Of a stretch of 64,000 nucleotides of DNA, positions 11,724 through 22,796 are shown one piece after another. The notes under the pieces are model-generated. The model searched no databases, was not told where the DNA came from, and saw only the letters and a program-made list of their open reading frames with translations. Position 1 is the first letter of the stretch. Each line of letters opens with the position of its first letter. The position numbers were made by a program, and so were the translations under genes. The DNA comes from Astragalus membranaceus (lineage: Eukaryota > Streptophyta > Magnoliopsida > Fabales > Fabaceae): assembly GCA_039519185.1 (NCBI GenBank), contig CM076847.1, forward strand, positions 72,203,864-72,267,863, written 5' to 3'.

Positions 11724-11870
11724 TCTAGAATGATGTGTGAAGAAGAAGAAGAACTCAAATTTACGATCTCTTTTTTTTCCCAAAAAAAAAAAAGAAGAGG
11801 AAAATACACCTCTTTTTGTAATGTACTTAACATTGGACACGCGTCAAACTTCAGGGAAGAAAAATGAAGG
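11180..11870 (-). promoter_or_regulatory. TBL 5' UTR and core promoter region
   Basis: On the coding strand this contains a pyrimidine tract, (CT)n, complement of (GA)n at 11699-11723, and TTCTTCTTCTTC next to it. Such Y patches mark plant transcription starts. A possible 5' UTR intron donor CACAAAG|GTTTCT lies near 11541. No canonical TATA box was found, so the start site is inferred only. Confidence 0.45.
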
Positions 11871-14230
11871 GTTCAGTAGCTCCAATAGGTAATTGATATC
11901 CTCCCTGAATCTACAAGTGGATTTTGATTTTAATATTATTCAGCTTACTCTTTTTGTTTCAGATTATTATCATTTTTACTTGTCACACGATTTTATTCTT
12001 TGGTTTCACATTTTATATTTTTGGAAATAATTCATTAAGGACAGTGTATTTGGACAGGTTCACAATTTTTTTAACTGGAAAACATGCTGATCAGGAATAA
12101 TAATATCCCTCCCTAAATTAGAAATGAAATTAAATAAATGGGATTAGGCATTGATGTCGGTGCTCTAACTAAAGCATGAGCTGTTGTATGAGGGAGAATA
12201 AAAAGAGAATAAACGAAAAAGAAAGAAAAAAAAGGGGTGAGAGATAGATGTACCAAAATCAGAGTTGAATAATCAAAAGAGAATAATCACTTAGACTCCA
12301 ATAACGGCTCTTTTCTCTATAGAGGAAACTCTAAAAATAAAAGAATACTAGCGTAGAATTAATAATTAAAAGATGAAAAACTGTAGAATTAGAAGATGAA
12401 AAATTGAATGCAGAATAAGAACATTAAAAATCACAATTCATAGATAAGAAAAACATTGAAATTCATAATCCATAGTGTTTGTCTAAATTATCATCAATGA
12501 TGCGATGACAATAAAAATGAAGAAAAATAATAAATAATTAAAGAACGTCGATGGAAGTTAATGAAACCAAGTTAAGTTAAGTTAACAAAGGCATAATTAT
12601 CGATTGAAATAGAAAGACAAAGGCAATAATCTAATTGAAATCATCATATTTGGGGGCGTCCTCGGCATCAATGACTTGTAGCTTTTCATTAGCAGGAATG
12701 ACAGGGTGATGGTTAAAGTTGATGACAAATGAATTATTTATAGCTCATTCATCAATATTTTGTTTAGTCGTTCACCTTGAAGTGAACCATTGGGAAGTGG
12801 AACATTGATTTATAACAACCACGGGAACCGTACTTCATTTCAATAATGGAATTGCGTTCAATGGAGTACAGGTCCAGTATGTCACCTATATTGGTCTCCA
12901 TACACAGTTATCACATTAGCACATGTCTCAATAGCACCGTAAAACACGGTACTAGGAAGAGTTTCAAGAGTTACCCTTAATCGATAAGCAACATAGAAAT
13001 GGGTAGGGAGACGAATAAATCGCTGAAAAAACATCGAAGACATCTAATAAGTAACTTCAAATTAGATCCCATAAGTAACTTTTTGCATAGAAAAGTATAA
13101 TTCGGCCAACCTCCATTCTGTAAATAATTTTTCAAAACCTAAACCCTATATAATTCACTACAAACAAAATATCATTGATATATATGCTCAGTTCTTAGGA
13201 AACAAAGAATAAATTTGATACACAGGGAGGCCACAGTTGTGGCGAAGTGCAACATTAGGACATTCACTAGCATAATGACCAAGCCTATTGCAATTTCTGC
13301 ACATATTATCTCGGGTGATCCAACAACAGAAAAAACATTATATGAAAACAACCAATCAATCAAAAGTATCTCTTAGAATTTATATTATGTCTATCCCTTC
13401 TACACAAAAATGCAGAAACAACACCCCCATAAACAGATATTGCCAATCTTTTATATGAAGTGTTGAGAGAAATATAATCAAGCATAAAAAAACAACTCAT
13501 TGGCATAACTCTACAATCATTAAAGAGGATAGGCAACATCATAGAACTCATTAAAACATCCTTAAAAAACGAATAAACCTAGGAGACATAATGAACATTT
13601 AATTAAACAATTATGATTGTGCCAAAGAAGAGGCAAGTAACCAGTCTGATATATGGATTAGTTTCCAAAGCTCCAAATCCCATTGGCTGAGCAAGTGATG
13701 GACTACATAAAATAAAACAAACTTTACTTATAATGTACAACATGTAATACATGATGCAAAGGCAGTCAACTAAGAAATCTAACAACTGAAAACATGAAAC
13801 CTTGACATGGCAAAGAAGACACATCATTTTGGCACATGGAATCACAACTTTATTCTACTTTCCAGTCAATTTTTTAACGTAGTTTAGCAAAAGGGAAGCA
13901 CCAAAAAGACAAATTAAAAAAAGAAAAGAAGCAATAGAAGAAAGAGGGTGACTAATACCACTTCAATAAGCTTACCAGTACCACTTTCATGGCCCTAGCT
14001 GAATTGAAGAAAAGCTGCAATTAAAAAGTGTTGAAGAGCAAACAAAAACAAACCATTAGAACCCAAAAATAGCATTGAAGCTCACTCACCATTGTAACCC
14101 AAAAATAACATTTCACTCACTCTCCACATGCTTTGAAACCTGCCAAAACAAAGAAAAATGATTAGATGCATTAGACAATGGCACTTATGTTTAAAATTCC
14201 ACTAAAAGAACTAAATGTGAATATATGCTT
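11871..14230. other. Intergenic spacer, mostly unrecognised
   Basis: AT-rich DNA between the TBL promoter and the copia LTR. Two parts read as coding-like on the minus strand: a CCHC zinc-knuckle fragment near 13195-13310, and a stretch near 12880-13030 reading RFIRLPTHFYVAYRLRVTLE that I do not recognise. The minus-strand reading near 13610-13700 (SLAQPMGFGALETNPYIRLV) is also unidentified. Confidence 0.4.
13190..13320 (-). pseudogene. CCHC zinc-knuckle gene fragment (GIS2/CNBP-like)
   Basis: One minus-strand frame reads DNMCRNCNRLGHYASECPNV, a canonical CX2CX4HX4C knuckle, followed by ALRHNCGLP. This matches the tandem-knuckle pattern of plant GIS2-like (cellular nucleic-acid-binding protein) genes, where the next knuckle starts CHNCGLPGH. 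Here that first cysteine is arginine and the similarity stops at GLP, so it is a captured exon or pseudogene. The surrounding DNA offers no other exon I can place. Confidence 0.5.
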
Positions 14231-14498
14231 TGACAGGTTTTGATGATTGACAAAAAGTCAAAAAGGACTCGACTGCAAAAAGCGGAAAAATGTAATCAAG
14301 ATCAAGTCAAGAGTGGTTCTACTGTTGTGTGTGTATTAGGACAATTTGTACGTGAAAATAAAGCTCTCTAAATATAAAATAAATCACACACTCACAATGT
14401 TTTTAATTCTGCATGAAAATATTTTTTAAACAAACCTCATGCATGCAAGATTAAATAGGACAAGCACAAAACATGTGAAAATGTTTTTTAGAAGCATA

Positions 14499-14856
14499 AA
14501 TCGATTTTACAAAGCCTATATTTGATTCACATTGCTTCCAAAAATTAGAAGAAATCGATTTCCTCCTTAGTATATTCAAGCAAGAAATCGATTTTAACAC
14601 ATCCTAATTTCAAGCTAATAATCGATTCCTTCTCCTTTTCATTCTACTTCATAATCGATTCCTTTCATTTTCTTTTGAGGCTCACAATCGATTCTCATGG
14701 TTTAACAAAGCAAAGAATCGATTCTTTCATGATTTAACATAGCAAATAATCAATTCTTCTATCTTTTAACTAAGTACATAATCGATTCCTTATCCTAGAT
14801 CTAATCAAGCATGAAATCGATTATCCATCTTAGGCAAATCAGGCACACAATCGATT
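14499..14856. repeat. Phased AATCGATT palindrome array in the copia LTR
   Basis: Eleven copies start at 14499, 14553, 14586, 14620, 14653, 14686, 14716, 14748 (AATCAATT), 14780, 14815 and 14849. From the second copy the spacing is 33, 34, 33, 33, 30, 32, 32, 35 and 34 bp. Flanks are only loosely alike, so the palindrome is conserved beyond its unit. Its place just upstream of the TATA box suggests enhancer-like binding sites. Confidence 0.9.
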
Positions 14857-14901
14857 TCTACATTTCTTCATTTCACTCAACGGTCATATTTTCTATATGC
14901 C

Positions 14902-14909
14902 TATAAATA
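14902..14909 (+). promoter_or_regulatory. TATA box of the copia LTR
   Basis: TATAAATA about 45 bp after the AATCGATT array. Transcription of the element would be expected to begin about 30 bp downstream, near 14935. Confidence 0.7.
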
Positions 14910-15521
14910 GCAGCCTCACTCTTCACTCTCAACGACTCACTCTTGCATCTGAGATCTATTATTCTTCTCATCACTCTCACTACTCTTACACTTGCTATTT
15001 TATTTTTGAGAGCTTTATATTTCACATAGTTTAATATTGTGTAATTTGTGCTTCAACTTGTTTTATCCACACTATTGAGTGTGCTATCAAATCTTTCTTC
15101 TTCTTATTTGTTGGGTGTGTTCCCAAGTTTTTCAAGAGAGGCGAGATCTCTTGGTTCTTGAAGGTTTTTACATAGGGAGGTGATATCCCGGTATTGTAAG
15201 TTCTTTGATTGTAAAGGTTTCTTGCTGAACCTGTTTTAAAAGCTAGTGATTAGTTGAAATCCCTTGGAGCATTCCTTGGGGACTGGACGTAGGCCTGTGG
15301 TTTGGCCGAACCAGTATAAATCTCTCTGTGTCATCCTCATTCTCTTCATCTCCTTTATTTTCCTTGCAAGTTATTTTTATTGCTTTATCACTGTTATTTC
15401 AATTCAAACTTTCTTAAGCGCCTTATTTGATTAAAATCTTTTAAAGACTTTATTTTTAATCGCAATTTTTAATTTCACAATTCACCCCCCCTCTTGTGTT
15501 TGAAGCCACTTGGTCAACAAG

Positions 15522-15534
15522 TGGTACCAGAGCC
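15522..15534 (+). other. Primer-binding site, initiator Met tRNA
   Basis: TGGTACCAGAGCC, three bases after the LTR end, matches the common TGGTATCAGAGCC site except for one C. Confidence 0.85.
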
Positions 15535-15571
15535 AGACTCTTGGTCAAGACTAACTGTCTCAAGAGGCAAG

Positions 15572-17248
15572 ATGACTTCAAATGACTCCTTAAACAGACC
15601 CCCATCTTTCAATGGTGAAGGGTATGATTATTGGAAAACAAGAATGAAAATTTTCATTGAGGGAGTAGATTGTGATATTTGGGATGCTGTCATAAATGGT
15701 CCATTTGTTCCCACTCATCTGGTTAATGATGAAATGGTGAACAAGCCTAGATCTCTTTGGACCAAAGATGAAAAAGAAAAGGTTCAATACAATTTGAAAG
15801 CTAAGAACATCATCACAACTGCATTAAGCATTGATGAGTTCTATCGCGTATCACATTGTAAAACCGCCAAGGAAATGTGGGATGCCCTTCAAGTGACCCA
15901 TGAAGGTACTACCGAGGTCAAAAGGGCTAGAATGAACACATTAACTCATGAGTATGAACTATTTAAAATGAAACCGGGTGAAACCATCCAAGAATTAAAC
16001 AAACGTTTCATCTATATAGTTAACCATCTCAGAGGCCTTGGAATATCCTTCGAAAATGAGGACTTGATCAATAAAGTTCTACGATGCCTAAATAGAAATT
16101 GGCAACCCAAAGTGACAGCTATCTCAGAATCAAAAGCCTTATCCTCTTTGGACTTAACTACTCTGTTTGGTAAATTGCAGGAACATGAGCTCGAACTGAA
16201 TCGACTAACTGAAAGTGAGGAAGGTGAAAAGAAAAAGAAAGGACTTGCTCTAAAAGCATGTGCCAAAGAAAGTGACACGGAAGAGTATGACAGCCCCAAT
16301 GAAAATGATGAAGACATGAGCCTAACGGTTCGAAGATTCAAAAACTTCATGAAGCGCAAAGGAAAATCAAGACAATGGGCTAATCCTCAAGAGAAGAACG
16401 AGGAAGGAACTTCCTTCAATCCAACGTGCTATAAATGTGGTAAGAAGGGACACATAAAGCCAAACTGCCCTCAAAATCAAAAATATGAGAAACCGGACAG
16501 AAGACCCCGAAAGGAATCAACAGGAAGAAGGGCGTATATCACTTGGGAGGAGAATGACATAGAGTCCTCCGATGAATCTGAAGAAGAGGAAGCAAAGCTA
16601 TGTCTCATGGCAGAGCATGAGGAAGATGAGGTAAACTCCATTGAAACTAAACTCGACTTAACTTATGATGAACTGCTTAGTATTTGTGAAGAATTAAATA
16701 ATGAGTCAAGTAAGCTTAGAAAAATTGTTTCCACTTCAAAGAAAACTATTTTCTCTCTTCAATCTAAAATCGAAACTTTAAACAAGGAAATAGAAATTCT
16801 TAAAGAGAAACAAATTTTTGTAAGTGAGGTCTCCTCGTGCAACTCTTATGAAAATAAAAAGGAGAATACTCTCAAATGTGAAGATTGCAATATTTTGAAA
16901 AATAGAATTGATGATTTACACAATACTCTTGCAAAATTCACCATGGGAAGAGACAATCTAAATATAATTCTGGGAAATCAAAGGGGAACTTATGATAAAG
17001 CCGGTTTGGGCTATCAACCAAAGAATCATGAAAAACCTTTCAAAAAGTTTTTTTGCCCAAACAAAACTTCTAGTAGCCCCTTTACAAAATGTTATTATTG
17101 TGGTAGAAAAGGTCATACATCTTCTATTTGTAATGCAAGAAAGAACACTGATGTGAATGACAAGTGGAAGTGGATTCCAAAGGGAACAATTCCCAAGACT
17201 AACCCAAAAGGACCCAAAATGATTTGGGTACCAAAAATTAAAACTTAA
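15572..17248 (+). CDS. gag: Copia Gag polyprotein with two zinc knuckles
   Basis: Capsid/nucleocapsid part of a Ty1/copia retrotransposon. The start is ATG 15572 (MTSNDSLNRPPSFNGEGYDY), 50 bp after the primer site; the frame is open further upstream but through the primer site. The N-terminal half is the UBN2/retrotran_gag fold (YDYWKTRMKIF, EMWDAL...HEGTTEVKRARMN). A knuckle CYKCGKKGHIKPNC follows (nt 16430-16471), then an acidic and coiled-coil stretch, and a second knuckle CYYCGRKGHTSSIC (17090-17131). Stop TAA at 17246. Knuckles separated by an extended linker, and a long Gag, suit Sirevirus-type elements of dicots. Protease follows in another frame, so the polyprotein is broken here. Confidence 0.85.
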   Translation: MTSNDSLNRPPSFNGEGYDYWKTRMKIFIEGVDCDIWDAVINGPFVPTHLVNDEMVNKPRSLWTKDEKEKVQYNLKAKNIITTALSIDEFYRVSHCKTAKEMWDALQVTHEGTTEVKRARMNTLTHEYELFKMKPGETIQELNKRFIYIVNHLRGLGISFENEDLINKVLRCLNRNWQPKVTAISESKALSSLDLTTLFGKLQEHELELNRLTESEEGEKKKKGLALKACAKESDTEEYDSPNENDEDMSLTVRRFKNFMKRKGKSRQWANPQEKNEEGTSFNPTCYKCGKKGHIKPNCPQNQKYEKPDRRPRKESTGRRAYITWEENDIESSDESEEEEAKLCLMAEHEEDEVNSIETKLDLTYDELLSICEELNNESSKLRKIVSTSKKTIFSLQSKIETLNKEIEILKEKQIFVSEVSSCNSYENKKENTLKCEDCNILKNRIDDLHNTLAKFTMGRDNLNIILGNQRGTYDKAGLGYQPKNHEKPFKKFFCPNKTSSSPFTKCYYCGRKGHTSSICNARKNTDVNDKWKWIPKGTIPKTNPKGPKMIWVPKIKT

Positions 17249-17261
17249 TGTTGTGATGTAG

Positions 17262-17420
17262 GTGTGCTTGAAAGCCAAGAGCTCAAAATGGTATCTAAAC
17301 AGCGGCTGTTCAAAGCACATGACAGGGGACAAAGAGAAGTTCTCTCACTTGACTCCAAAAAGCAGTGGGTTTGTGTCTTACGGTGACAATACAAAAGGTA
17401 AAATTATCGGCGTCGGCACA
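17262..17420 (+). pseudogene. Copia protease remnant, catalytic Asp replaced
   Basis: In the +1 frame relative to gag the sequence reads SSKWYLNSGCSKHMTGDKEK, continuing to YGDNTKGKIIGVG. Family members have WYLDSG at the aspartic-protease active site. Here the Asp codon is AAC (Asn, 17298-17300), so the enzyme would be dead even without the frame change. Similarity ends at the AT-rich insertion. Confidence 0.75.
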
Positions 17421-17432
17421 TAATACTAATTA

Positions 17433-17481
<49 letters not shown>

Positions 17482-17765
17482 TTATTATTATATATAAATA
17501 TTACATTACATTATATATAGATAACATATACTATATACTAATAGAAATACAAAATATTCTTTTATTTTATATATTATTTATATTATTAATTAATTTTTTA
17601 TTATAGAAGATAGAAATATAAATTATAGAAGAATTATAGAAGACCGCGCGCTTTACACAATCGATCGGATCATATGGATATCCTTTCAACACAACATAGG
17701 TCAGCGAAAGAATCTCGAAGACCCACCAAAGCACGAAAGTCGGGATCCTTTAGGAATCTAAATTG
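17421..17765. repeat. AT-rich insertion with (TA)n inside the copia pol
   Basis: About 345 bp separate two pieces of one domain: GVG before and a piece beginning near IGKKPNPVIENVLLVEG after. The insertion has (TA)n at about 17432-17477, then very AT-rich DNA, then a GC-richer tail (gaccgcgcgctttacacaatcgatcgg). No terminal repeats or duplication were recognised. Confidence 0.6.
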
Positions 17766-18591
17766 GTAAGAAACCAAACCCTGTTATTGAAAATGTATTA
17801 TTAGTTGAAGGCTTGAAGTATAACTTGCTAAGTATTAGTCAGCTTTGCGACAAAGGTAATAAGGTTGTGTTTGATTCTTCTATTTGCAAGGTAAAAAATA
17901 CTGTGGACAAGCAAACCCTTTTTACTGGTGAAAGAGTTGGAAACACCTATACTGTTGATCTAAATGATCTTCCCTCAAATGATGCATGCTGTCTTATTAG
18001 TAAAGAGGATGAAACTTGGCTATGGCATAGGAGAGTAGCTCACATTCACATGGATCTTTTAAATAAACTTGCTCGTAAGGAATTAGTAATTGGCCTACCA
18101 AAGCTACGTTTTGAAAAAGATAAAATATGCGATGCGTGCCAAAAAGGAAAACAAGGAAAGGTCACTTTTAAAACAAAAAATCTTATTTCTACAAATCGAC
18201 ATTTACAACTTTTACACATGGATTTATTTGGCCCATCTAGAACTATGAGCTTGGGTGGCAATCACTATGCACTTGTTATTGTGGATGACTACTCTCGCTA
18301 TACATGGATCTTGTTTATTTCTCATAAAAATGACGCTTTTGATGCTTTTCTAAAACTTGCTAAGATCATTCAAAACGAAAAAGGTTTGACTATAGCATCT
18401 ATCCGAAGTGATCATGGTGGTGAGTTTCAAAATGAGGCTTTTGAAAATTTGTGCAATGAAAATGGAATTGACCATACCTTTTCCTCCCCACGAACTCCTC
18501 AACAAAATGGAGTAGTGGAAAGGAAAAATAGGTCTCTTAAAGAGCTAGCGAGGACGATGCTCAATGAAACTAACCTTCCTAAGTATTTCTG
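17766..18591 (+). pseudogene. Copia integrase, truncated at its 3' end
   Basis: Open from about 17766, continuing through 18591. It has the GAG-pre-integrase region, the HHCC zinc site (WHRRVAHIHMD...CDACQKGK), and the catalytic triad: Asp in LHMDLFGP (nt 18221), Asp in SDHGGEF (18410) and Glu in GVVERKNR (18518), with the expected 35-residue spacing between the last two. Similarity to the family stops abruptly after PKYF at 18591. Reverse transcriptase, RNase H and the 3' LTR are missing from the window. The right half may lie beyond element C, or be lost. Confidence 0.85.
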
Positions 18592-18592
18592 A

Positions 18593-19010
18593 GACAAGCT
18601 TTGCGTATTTGAACAGTTCAAACTTTTTTGAACCCAAAAGTACCCGAAAACATACTGCTTAAAACATGAAAGAGGTAAAAAAAGGAAAGTAACCCAAAAC
18701 ACACTGCTTAATGTCGCACTTTACATATTTTGCCATGAAATTAATTTTTAGGTTGACGAACAATCTTCATGTATTTGTTCATCTAATTTTTTTTAAAATC
18801 TAAACTACCCCAAAACCCAGTGTTTAGCGTCACACTTTACATATTTTGTTACAAAATCAATTATTTTTAACGAAATTGGTTATCGAGGAACAAACTTTGT
18901 GTACTTGAACAATTAATTTTTTTCTGGACTCTAAAGTACCCCAAAACACACCGACTAACATCACACTTTACGTAATTTATCACGAACTTAATTTTCATAT
19001 TCATTAACTT
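18593..19010. repeat. Diverged tandem repeat, unit about 117-131 bp
   Basis: A block containing acccCAAAACacact--taa--tcacactttac recurs at about 18692, 18809 and 18940, with a partial unit near 18640. Each is followed by atattttg(c/t)-a(c/t)-aaat-aatttt and a gaacaa-ctt-gt-tattgaaca string. The unit length varies and copies differ by about a quarter, so it is an old array. It abuts the truncated copia on one side and element C on the other. Confidence 0.65.
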
Positions 19011-19039
19011 ATAGTTCTATTTTTTAAAATAAAAATATG

Positions 19040-19110
19040 AGGAAAAAAAGAGAGGGGGGTGGGGGGTAGGGGTGGGAGTTTTGGAGGGAAAGTGGAGTGG
19101 GAGACTCCCT
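19040..19110. repeat. G-rich tract, possible G-quadruplex
   Basis: gaggggggtggggggtaggg and the following gtgggag contain at least four G-runs of three or more, separated by one or two bases (about 19051-19078). It fits the simple G-quadruplex pattern on the plus strand. Confidence 0.6.
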
Positions 19111-19536
19111 AAGATTTATATTTTTAAGATATGTGATCAAAATGTGATGGATATCTCTCCTCCCCTTCTTCCTCTCTCCCTCTAGCAAGCTTCTTTCTCT
19201 CTCTCAAGCTCTCTTTCTCTCTTTTCTTTCTTTCTCAATTTCTGAAATGTGTGTGTTATATGTGTTATGAAAGTGAGTGGTGAGGGTTAAACAACTCAGC
19301 TGTGGGTGTTTAAAAAAAATACTGCAAAAGACTGTTTTACCCTTGCTCCTAATTTCCTTCCTAAAACCCATTTTACTTACACAATCATTCAACAATGCTC
19401 AAATTTCACATTACTAATAATTAATTTAGCTACCATACATCCTCAAATACACTAAATTAATTAAATTATCTAATCTATTATCTATGATCACTTGCTAATT
19501 TCATTTAACGAAATTAGCCAAATTGGGAATGTTACA
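19100..19536 (-). mobile_element. 3' LTR remnant of chromovirus C (minus strand)
   Basis: Minus strand starts TGTAACATTCCCAATTTGGC at 19536, directly after a polypurine tract. The other end (expected to finish GGTGTTACA) is not found before the copia fragment, so this LTR is truncated. The left limit is approximate. A CT/GA-rich stretch at 19150-19230 resembles the GA-rich part of the F LTR. Confidence 0.6.
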
Positions 19537-19550
19537 ATTCACCCCAACTT
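19537..19550 (-). other. Polypurine tract of chromovirus C
   Basis: On the minus strand AAGTTGGGGTGAAT immediately precedes the LTR start. It is preceded by tttgaggacaaaatt, as in element F (49423-49455), so it is the plus-strand primer site. Confidence 0.8.
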
Positions 19551-19586
19551 GAAAAATTTTGTCCTCAAAATTAAGCAAATCTTACC

Positions 19587-20358
19587 TCAATTGAAAAGAT
19601 AGGGATATTTCACCCGCATGTTGTCCTCCACCTCCCATGTCGCTTCGTAAAGTGATGCACTATCCCAAAGCACTTTGACAATTGGAATTGTCCTCGTCCG
19701 GAGCATCTTCTCGTCACGTTCAATGATTCGACTTGGATGAGGTTGGAAAGACAAATCCGGTTGAAGATCAATCGTCTCAAAACTCAATGGTTGACTCAGA
19801 TCGAAAATGTACCTCCTTAATTGGGACACATGGAACACATCATGAAGATTTGACAAGGTTGGAGGTAAGGCAAGACGGTATGCTACTAGCTCAATACACT
19901 CGATAATTTGGAAGGATCCAATATACCGAGGACTGAGTTTCTTCGCCCGCAATGCTCTACCGGTACCAATAGTTGGTGAAACTCTCAAGAATACATGGTC
20001 GCCTTGTTCAAACTCTAACGGTCTCCTTCTTTTATCGGCATAACTCTTTTGCCGACTCTGAGCTGTCGTCGATCTTTCTTTGATTTGTCGGATCTTTTCG
20101 GCAATCCCATCACAAAATCCATAGAAACATCTTCCCATTTCCACACTGGCACATCCTGTGACTGCAACTGACCAACAGGCTTCTGGTGCTCTACCTTAAC
20201 CCTTTGACAAGTTAGGCATCGAGACACAAACTCCGCAATATTTGTCTTCATCCCAGGCCACCAGTACAACTGTTTCAAATCCCTATACATCTGGGTAGAT
20301 CCAGGATGTATGGAATATTGACTCTTATGCACTTCTTCTAACACTTGCTTCTTGATAT
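19587..20358 (-). pseudogene. Chromovirus C integrase and chromodomain remnant
   Basis: The minus strand encodes the HHCC zinc region (VHKSQYSIHPGSTQMYRDLK ... CLTCQRVK), reaches the first catalytic Asp (SMDFVMGLPK), then switches directly to the C-terminal part (EKIRQIKERSTTAQ...) in another frame. Compared with intact element F, about 505 bp of catalytic core is missing, with gaaaagatccg at the junction. The chromodomain-like tail (IPIVKVLWDSASLYEATWEV ... YPYLFN) is present and ends at 19587. The upstream half of pol continues at 37765, beyond insertion D. Confidence 0.88.
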
Positions 20359-21292
20359 TGTTGCGTCAAAAACACATTTAGAGCAAGTGTACTCTATCGC
20401 AGAAGTAGTATAAAAAATATCATCTCCACAAGGATTAATAAATAAGTACCAAACTAATCAAAATTTGTTATTGTTTAGACGAACGAATATTTCAAAGTTG
20501 TAACAGAAACAAATAAAACAATAAATAACCAGAATTAAAATGAAATGTTGAATCAATGGAGAGAGGCCTAGGGTCACAGTTTCACTTGCAAGCTTCGATT
20601 CCCCCTATGTCTAATTCTACATGAATTCCTTTATTTTATTTGATCACCAATCCCTTTACTAAAGCTATTAATCTGTTTGGTCATTCACGATTAATATTCT
20701 TTTTCCTAAATTAACCATTGTTTGGTCATGTAAGAATTTAAATACAAGAAAAGCATAAAGAGCAAAAAGGTTGAATGATTGGAAGACTAAATTAAAGTTT
20801 GGTCATGCATTAATTATAGTCTCAATTATCCTATAGGTCCACCAACTAATTGCAGTACGGTCGCTGATCAACTAATTGATTATGAACATGCAAAGGGTTG
20901 TCAATCCTAATTATGTGATAAAAGCAATAGGATAATATTAATTGAAATAAAAATCAGGAATTCAAAGTATAAATTAAAACATAAAAAGGTCTCTAATCAA
21001 GCAAGATCCACCTAAGACCCTAGAAGAGGATTTAGTTATCCATAGTGTTCAAGAACAATGAAATAAAATTAGGAGTCATAAATTACAGAGATAAAAATAA
21101 CCCGGAATAGAGAAATTTCTGATCTTGAGAATTTAGTCTTCTTTTTCTGCTCCAGAGCTCTCTCACGGGTTCAAGAACGCTGCCCAAAAATCTCTTTTTC
21201 TTCTCTCCGTGTGTACTGTTGCCGTCAGGTGTGTGTTAATTGTGTGTAGAGCTGGGAAAACGGGCTACCTGACCCATATCGGGCCGGCCCAT

Positions 21293-22790
21293 TGATAACT
21301 CATATTTACATGAGTTATTTATACCTATTCAAAGTTAAATCATGCAAGTTCTCTGGCAATAGTAGGTTGTTTCTATTAAGTTTCTGTTAGTTTATTACTT
21401 TTTCAGTAGAAAGGGGCTAAATTACAAGTTCTAGGCATTTTGGTGCCAATTGGCGCCTTTGTGAGCGTTTTGATGCTTCTTGTGTTTGTGCAGTAATCTG
21501 AGCGTGGCAACGTCTCTCATCACGTCTGAAGAAGGGCAGCAAAGCAAGAAAATAATATCTCATTTTGGCGCGCATGTAGTGATGGTCAAAGATCTGGAAA
21601 TGAAGAAGATCTTCTCTCTCCTCAGCGCTGACGCGGCTGACGCACTGTAGCAGTGCGGTGTCACTTCAGGGCAGAGTCAACTCGCAAGCAAACTTGGAAG
21701 GTGGGGAATGACATCAGCAAGCATGTGACCCTCTTTTGACCATGGCTATTCTCTCTCTACAAAAAGGCAAGGGTGCACCATGCGGATGACACACGACTCC
21801 ATTCATCATCCACCTTCCTCCATTTTTTCAGAGATAGTTTTTCTAAAAGAAGTTCTGGACACAGACTTCTTCATTTTAAAATTTTCTCAAGGCCCCAAGT
21901 TCCATCTTCATTCGCAACCATTACTGTAAGGCTCAGACGTTGTAACGTCTTTACAGCGTGCATGAAGGAAGGCCACCTAGGCGTATCTTTTGCGTTTAGT
22001 CCCCTTTTCTCTATGTACGGTATTTGGATTTTAACTCCTCTTATTTCTGTAAGGATGCTCATCATGAGCTAAACATTGGTAGTTGGGTTGTTGTTTTGCA
22101 TGTAATGAACCTCTAGTTTAATGTTATGAAGTATTGATACTTATGCGTTTTAAATCTTTGCATGTTAATATTTCCAAACTTGTTTTGAACTGATCACTTA
22201 AAATAAGTAGATTCATAGGTACAGACATGGTCTATGAAAAGAACTCAAAGATTTATGTGAATGAAAAGGTGCACTAAAGACATTTAGGCATTTTTATCTA
22301 AGTCTAGACATAGAATGGATAATAGTTCATAGGACATTGCTGTGGGTACTTAAAATACAGGAGTAGGCCTACTTAGAACCTAGACATAGGAATTCTAGTA
22401 CTTGAAGCTCTGACGTATTGTGACTGAAAAGCACAGCTCTTTTGCAACAGCGTTCAAACGTTATAACGTCTATACAACATAGCATTTGTACGTAATAACG
22501 TGTAAACGTTATAACGTCTGACTAGAGGAGATTTACTTGCATGCAGCAATCCAACTCATACTATTCCATATTCACAACCACTTCTTGTTCACTTGCTTTA
22601 TTTATGTTATTAGTCTTGATACCAACTTTTAGTGCCGATTTGTTACTTGTTTCACTTGTGTTTTAAAGACTTGAACTCTGAAAGTTAATCAATCCTCGTG
22701 GGAACGATCTCTTACTTTTATCCACTTTATTACTTGTACGACGTGTATACTTGCACTGATATTGCGATTATAGCACACACGAGCGCAACA
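21293..22790 (+). repeat. Athila A 5' LTR
   Basis: TGATAACTCATATTTACATG ... GAGCGCAACA. It starts with a nine-base-arm inverted repeat, carries dispersed palindromes at 21501, 21935, 22457 and 22504, and ends six bases before the primer site. Short ORFs inside it (for example 21773-22072) recur unchanged in the other LTR only because the LTRs are identical there. Confidence 0.97.
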
Positions 22791-22796
22791 AGTTTT

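Larger units (their letters stand above)
14231..15519 (+). mobile_element. 5' LTR of a Ty1/copia (Sirevirus-like) element
   Basis: It ends ...ggtcaaca at 15519, just before a Met-tRNA primer site. It contains an upstream palindrome array, a TATA box (14902) and a long U5-like 3' part. The left edge is placed at TGACAGGTTTTGATGATTG (14231) because similar elements begin with a tttgatgatga-acaaaaag string; it could be some bases off. The element's right LTR is absent, so the edge cannot be confirmed by comparison or target duplication. Confidence 0.65.

Noticed and set aside
12640..13040. Possible host exon reading RFIRLPTHFYVAYRLRVTLE on the minus strand
   Set aside because: Coding-like wording, but stops soon follow and I do not recognise the family, so no gene is called.
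14499..14856. CRISPR-like spacing of a short repeat
   Set aside because: The repeat is only 8 bp, lies in a plant LTR, and has no Cas genes; regulatory palindromes are the better reading.
21773..22072. 99-residue ORF, repeated identically at 35582
   Set aside because: It lies in the Athila A LTR; the repetition is due to LTR identity and it resembles no known protein.
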